Positions 62,294 through 64,000 of a stretch of DNA of 64,000 nt are shown piece after piece. The notes below the pieces were generated by a model. It was not told the origin of the DNA. It worked only from the letters and a program-made list of their open reading frames with translations, and ran no database searches. Origin of the DNA: an uncultured Alphaproteobacteria bacterium (GTDB taxonomy: Bacteria > Pseudomonadota > Alphaproteobacteria > Rs-D84); assembly GCA_944392815.1 (NCBI GenBank), contig CALXXY010000002.1:124001-188000 (forward strand), written 5' to 3'. Every line of letters starts with the position of its first letter. The stretch's first letter is position 1. The position numbers were made by a program, and so were the translations under genes.

Positions 62294-63255
62294 TCATTCG
62301 CCCGTTTTATGCGACATATTGGAATTATCCCAAACAGATAGCATTTAATATCGTTTTGTCGCATTTTAATTTTCATAACATTTATGCAATTAAGCACCTT
62401 GACATATTTTACAACCACATCAGGCATCTGTCTGATACGCGCCAAAAACGCGGCATAAAACGGTGTCATTGCACAATACCGCCACCAAACATCGCCGCAT
62501 AAATTCGCACGCCCCAACCAAGGTTGACGTAAAATATAATGAATTATTACCGGATTTTTTGTCGCGTCCATAAATTCAGATTCCGAATAAATCCCCTGTG
62601 CCACGGCAGGTTGCAACCAATTACCCGCCCCAGGCATATAATTAAACTTTAACGGCAAATACAAAATTCGCCCATCACAGGTTTTATTCAAAATATCCTG
62701 ATCAGGATACATAAATTGATCACATTTTGATAATTCAATCCATTTTTCATATAATCCCAACCGACGGATTTTATCCAAATCCATAACCAGCACACCACTG
62801 TTTATATACCCGTTTTTCTGGCTGGGCCACGCGCGTCCCTGTGACGCATCACGTACCCCGGCTATGACATTATCGCCCATATCACAATTATACAATTCGT
62901 CCAAACAATCATTAAAAGCGACATCGACATCAGCATAAATAATACGTTTTATTTTCGGCAACATTTTTGCCAACATAAAACGATAATAAATCCCAACCGT
63001 ATATTGATGTGTCACAGAATCATCAAAATCATTGTTTGCGTTTAAAAAACTGATTTTGCTGTTCGGGTCTATATTGGCAACGACACTGGTTAATTCGCGA
63101 CGTTTTGACCCACCAAAATCAGACGGTACAACACAATAAATATCATAAGCACACACGCCCCGACCATGATACAACAACGAAGTAATTGCCACCCCAGCGT
63201 GCGTCCACATATTATTATCGAAACAAAATGCTATTGAAATTTTTTTATTCGTCAT
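62290..63255 (-). CDS. Family 8 glycosyltransferase
   Basis: The 321-residue protein fits GT8, LPS-type galactosyl/glucosyltransferases: ISIAFCFDNNMWTHAGVAITSLL, YADVDVAFND (DxD site), GYINSGVLVMDLDKIR and a QDILNKTCDG stretch. The last 60 residues are basic and may anchor the protein. The start at 63255 is chosen because an AGGTG ribosome site overlaps the upstream GTG at 63261. Its stop overlaps the regulator gene by 4 bases, convergent. Confidence 0.88.
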   Translation of the reverse strand: MTNKKISIAFCFDNNMWTHAGVAITSLLYHGRGVCAYDIYCVVPSDFGGSKRRELTSVVANIDPNSKISFLNANNDFDDSVTHQYTVGIYYRFMLAKMLPKIKRIIYADVDVAFNDCLDELYNCDMGDNVIAGVRDASQGRAWPSQKNGYINSGVLVMDLDKIRRLGLYEKWIELSKCDQFMYPDQDILNKTCDGRILYLPLKFNYMPGAGNWLQPAVAQGIYSESEFMDATKNPVIIHYILRQPWLGRANLCGDVWWRYCAMTPFYAAFLARIRQMPDVVVKYVKVLNCINVMKIKMRQNDIKCYLFGIIPICRIKRAND

Positions 63256-63301
63256 GTTCACCTGCCAAATGAATTATAAATACACAAAACATCAAATACA
63301 A

Positions 63302-63332
63302 TAAAAAACAAAATCGGGTTCGCACCCGATTT
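63302..63332 (-). terminator. tRNA-Met terminator
   Basis: Read on the minus strand, AATCGGGT/ACCCGATT with a 4-base loop is followed by TTGTTTTTTAT. Confidence 0.85.
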
Positions 63333-63338
63333 GATTTT

Positions 63339-63415
63339 TGGTAGCGGGAGAGGGACTTGAACCCCCGACACGCGGATTATGATTCCGCTGCTCTAACCGG
63401 CTGAGCTATCCCGCC
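63339..63415 (-). tRNA. tRNA-Met (CAT), elongator type
   Basis: Read on the minus strand, the gene has acceptor GGCGGGA/TCCCGCT (one G-T pair), D-arm AGCTCAGCCGGTTAGAGC, an anticodon loop ATCATAA (anticodon CAT), a T-arm with GGGTTCAAGTCCC, and an encoded CCA. The initial paired G and absence of an initiator C1-A72 mismatch point to elongator Met. A CAU tRNA-Ile2 is an alternative that needs modification data. Confidence 0.9.
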
Positions 63416-63551
63416 AATGCCCCGCATTATATCAAACAATTTCGCAATTGCAAGTAAAACAATCCTGTATGAATTTATTCATGTAAAAAATCATTATATT
63501 TTTTAATAAATTGTTGTTGCAAAAAATTTCTATATAGTATATATTTCGCGT

Positions 63552-64000
63552 ATGAAAAAAATCGCTGTTTCTTTCTTTACGTTGATTTTCGCCACATACG
63601 GGGCAATGGCCGACACAAATCCATTCATGGGCGAATATAAAAATCAAATCGCACTGAACATCGGCGCGGGCGTAAACAGCGGTTTTATTATTCCGCCACC
63701 AACCCAATTTGTACCATTTGTACTGTTGCATGTGCAATATTCGCAACCAACCACTTTTTTCAAAGTGCCCGCCCGTCAATCGATTAATATCGGTCAAACA
63801 TTGGGATTCGGCAGTAAATATGGTTGGGATTGGGATAAATTTACAATCCCTATGATTTTTTTATCCGAAGATATCGCCCTGGCCCATGGTGACAATTGGT
63901 ACGTTTCCGTCGGTCCCGGCGTCGGTCTGCAGGCACAGCAAAACGAACGTCTGGGCGCAAAATTATTGTTTCAATTTAAAATAATCGGTGGATACAGAAT
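63552..64000 (+). CDS. Outer-membrane beta-barrel-like protein (cut by window end)
   Basis: The visible 149 residues start with a signal peptide (MKKIAVSFFTLIFATYGAMA) and continue with alternating hydrophobic strands (IALNIGAGVNSGF, FVPFVLLHVQYSQ, NIGQTLGFGSKYG, WYVSVGPGVGLQAQQNERLGAKLLFQFKIIGGYR). The last part resembles PagL-type acyloxyacyl hydrolase barrels, but the catalytic region would be beyond the edge, so the enzyme is not certain. TATATT (63540-63545) lies 6 bases before the ATG with TTGCAA 17 bases upstream, so the mRNA should be leaderless. Confidence 0.75.
   Translation, partial: MKKIAVSFFTLIFATYGAMADTNPFMGEYKNQIALNIGAGVNSGFIIPPPTQFVPFVLLHVQYSQPTTFFKVPARQSINIGQTLGFGSKYGWDWDKFTIPMIFLSEDIALAHGDNWYVSVGPGVGLQAQQNERLGAKLLFQFKIIGGYR

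Noticed and set aside
1..64000. CRISPR arrays, prophage modules or rRNA genes
   Set aside because: None were seen: no repeat-spacer pattern, no phage structural genes and no rRNA-like sequence in the window.

Overview
The window looks like one contiguous piece of the chromosome of an alphaproteobacterium, probably a host-associated lineage with a compact genome. The evidence is the gene content: a divergent rsmI/LpoA-like pair, an AddB-type nuclease, a zinc-ribbon J-domain protein next to a Xer recombinase, a DUF721/DciA protein, Lol and LptF/G export proteins, SecB and SecDF-YajC. The + strand is richer in C than G under genes of both orientations, so the window probably lies within one replichore. 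A family name cannot be assigned from sequence reading alone.

Layout. 1-7.6 kb (minus): start of ftsK, a PAP2 phosphatase, a degenerate S41 protease homologue, secF, secD, yajC, mutL, greA. 7.7-10.3 kb (plus): LptF/G permease, a 43-residue membrane protein, a Xer recombinase, a J-domain protein. 10.5-16.4 kb: trxB, serS and typA. The serS-typA interval is a recombination mosaic holding a second typA 5' end fused to a second serS 3' end, and two unrelated small genes. 16.5-21.3 kb: five polysaccharide glycosyltransferases. 21.3-29.6 kb: recA, an MFS transporter, secB, mltA, DUF721, ruvC-yebC diverging from ruvA-mnmE. 29.8-37.7 kb: acyl-CoA ligase, exonuclease III, addB-engB-rsmI and an LpoA-like lipoprotein. 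37.7-39.6 kb: small genes, a cupin/HxlR pair, tRNA-Gly and tRNA-Tyr. 39.6-45.8 kb (minus): one compact envelope operon with a secretin-like lipoprotein, a LolC/E permease, LolD and four proteins built from shared cysteine modules. 45.9-54 kb: a lipoprotein, ftsQ, an ftsA fused to ribulose-phosphate 3-epimerase, tsaE-uvrB and an AsmA-like protein. 54-56.2 kb: aspS behind a T-box leader. 56.3-60.3 kb: an AT-rich restriction-modification island next to tRNA-Thr with a truncated serine recombinase. 60.4-64 kb: a small membrane operon diverging from a double-HTH ArsR-like regulator, a GT8 glycosyltransferase, tRNA-Met and an outer-membrane protein cut by the window end.

The most unusual items are: (1) a T-box riboswitch before aspS with a 14/14 consensus match, in an apparent alphaproteobacterium; (2) an in-frame FtsA-Rpe fusion replacing the usual ftsA-ftsZ junction; (3) the serS/typA mosaic, whose duplicated ends differ mainly at synonymous sites; (4) the cysteine-module operon next to the Lol genes. 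Several genes (ftsK, HxlR, a lipoprotein, ftsQ, uvrB, ArsR, the terminal barrel) have a -10 hexamer only 6-7 bases before the start codon, which suggests leaderless mRNAs are common here.
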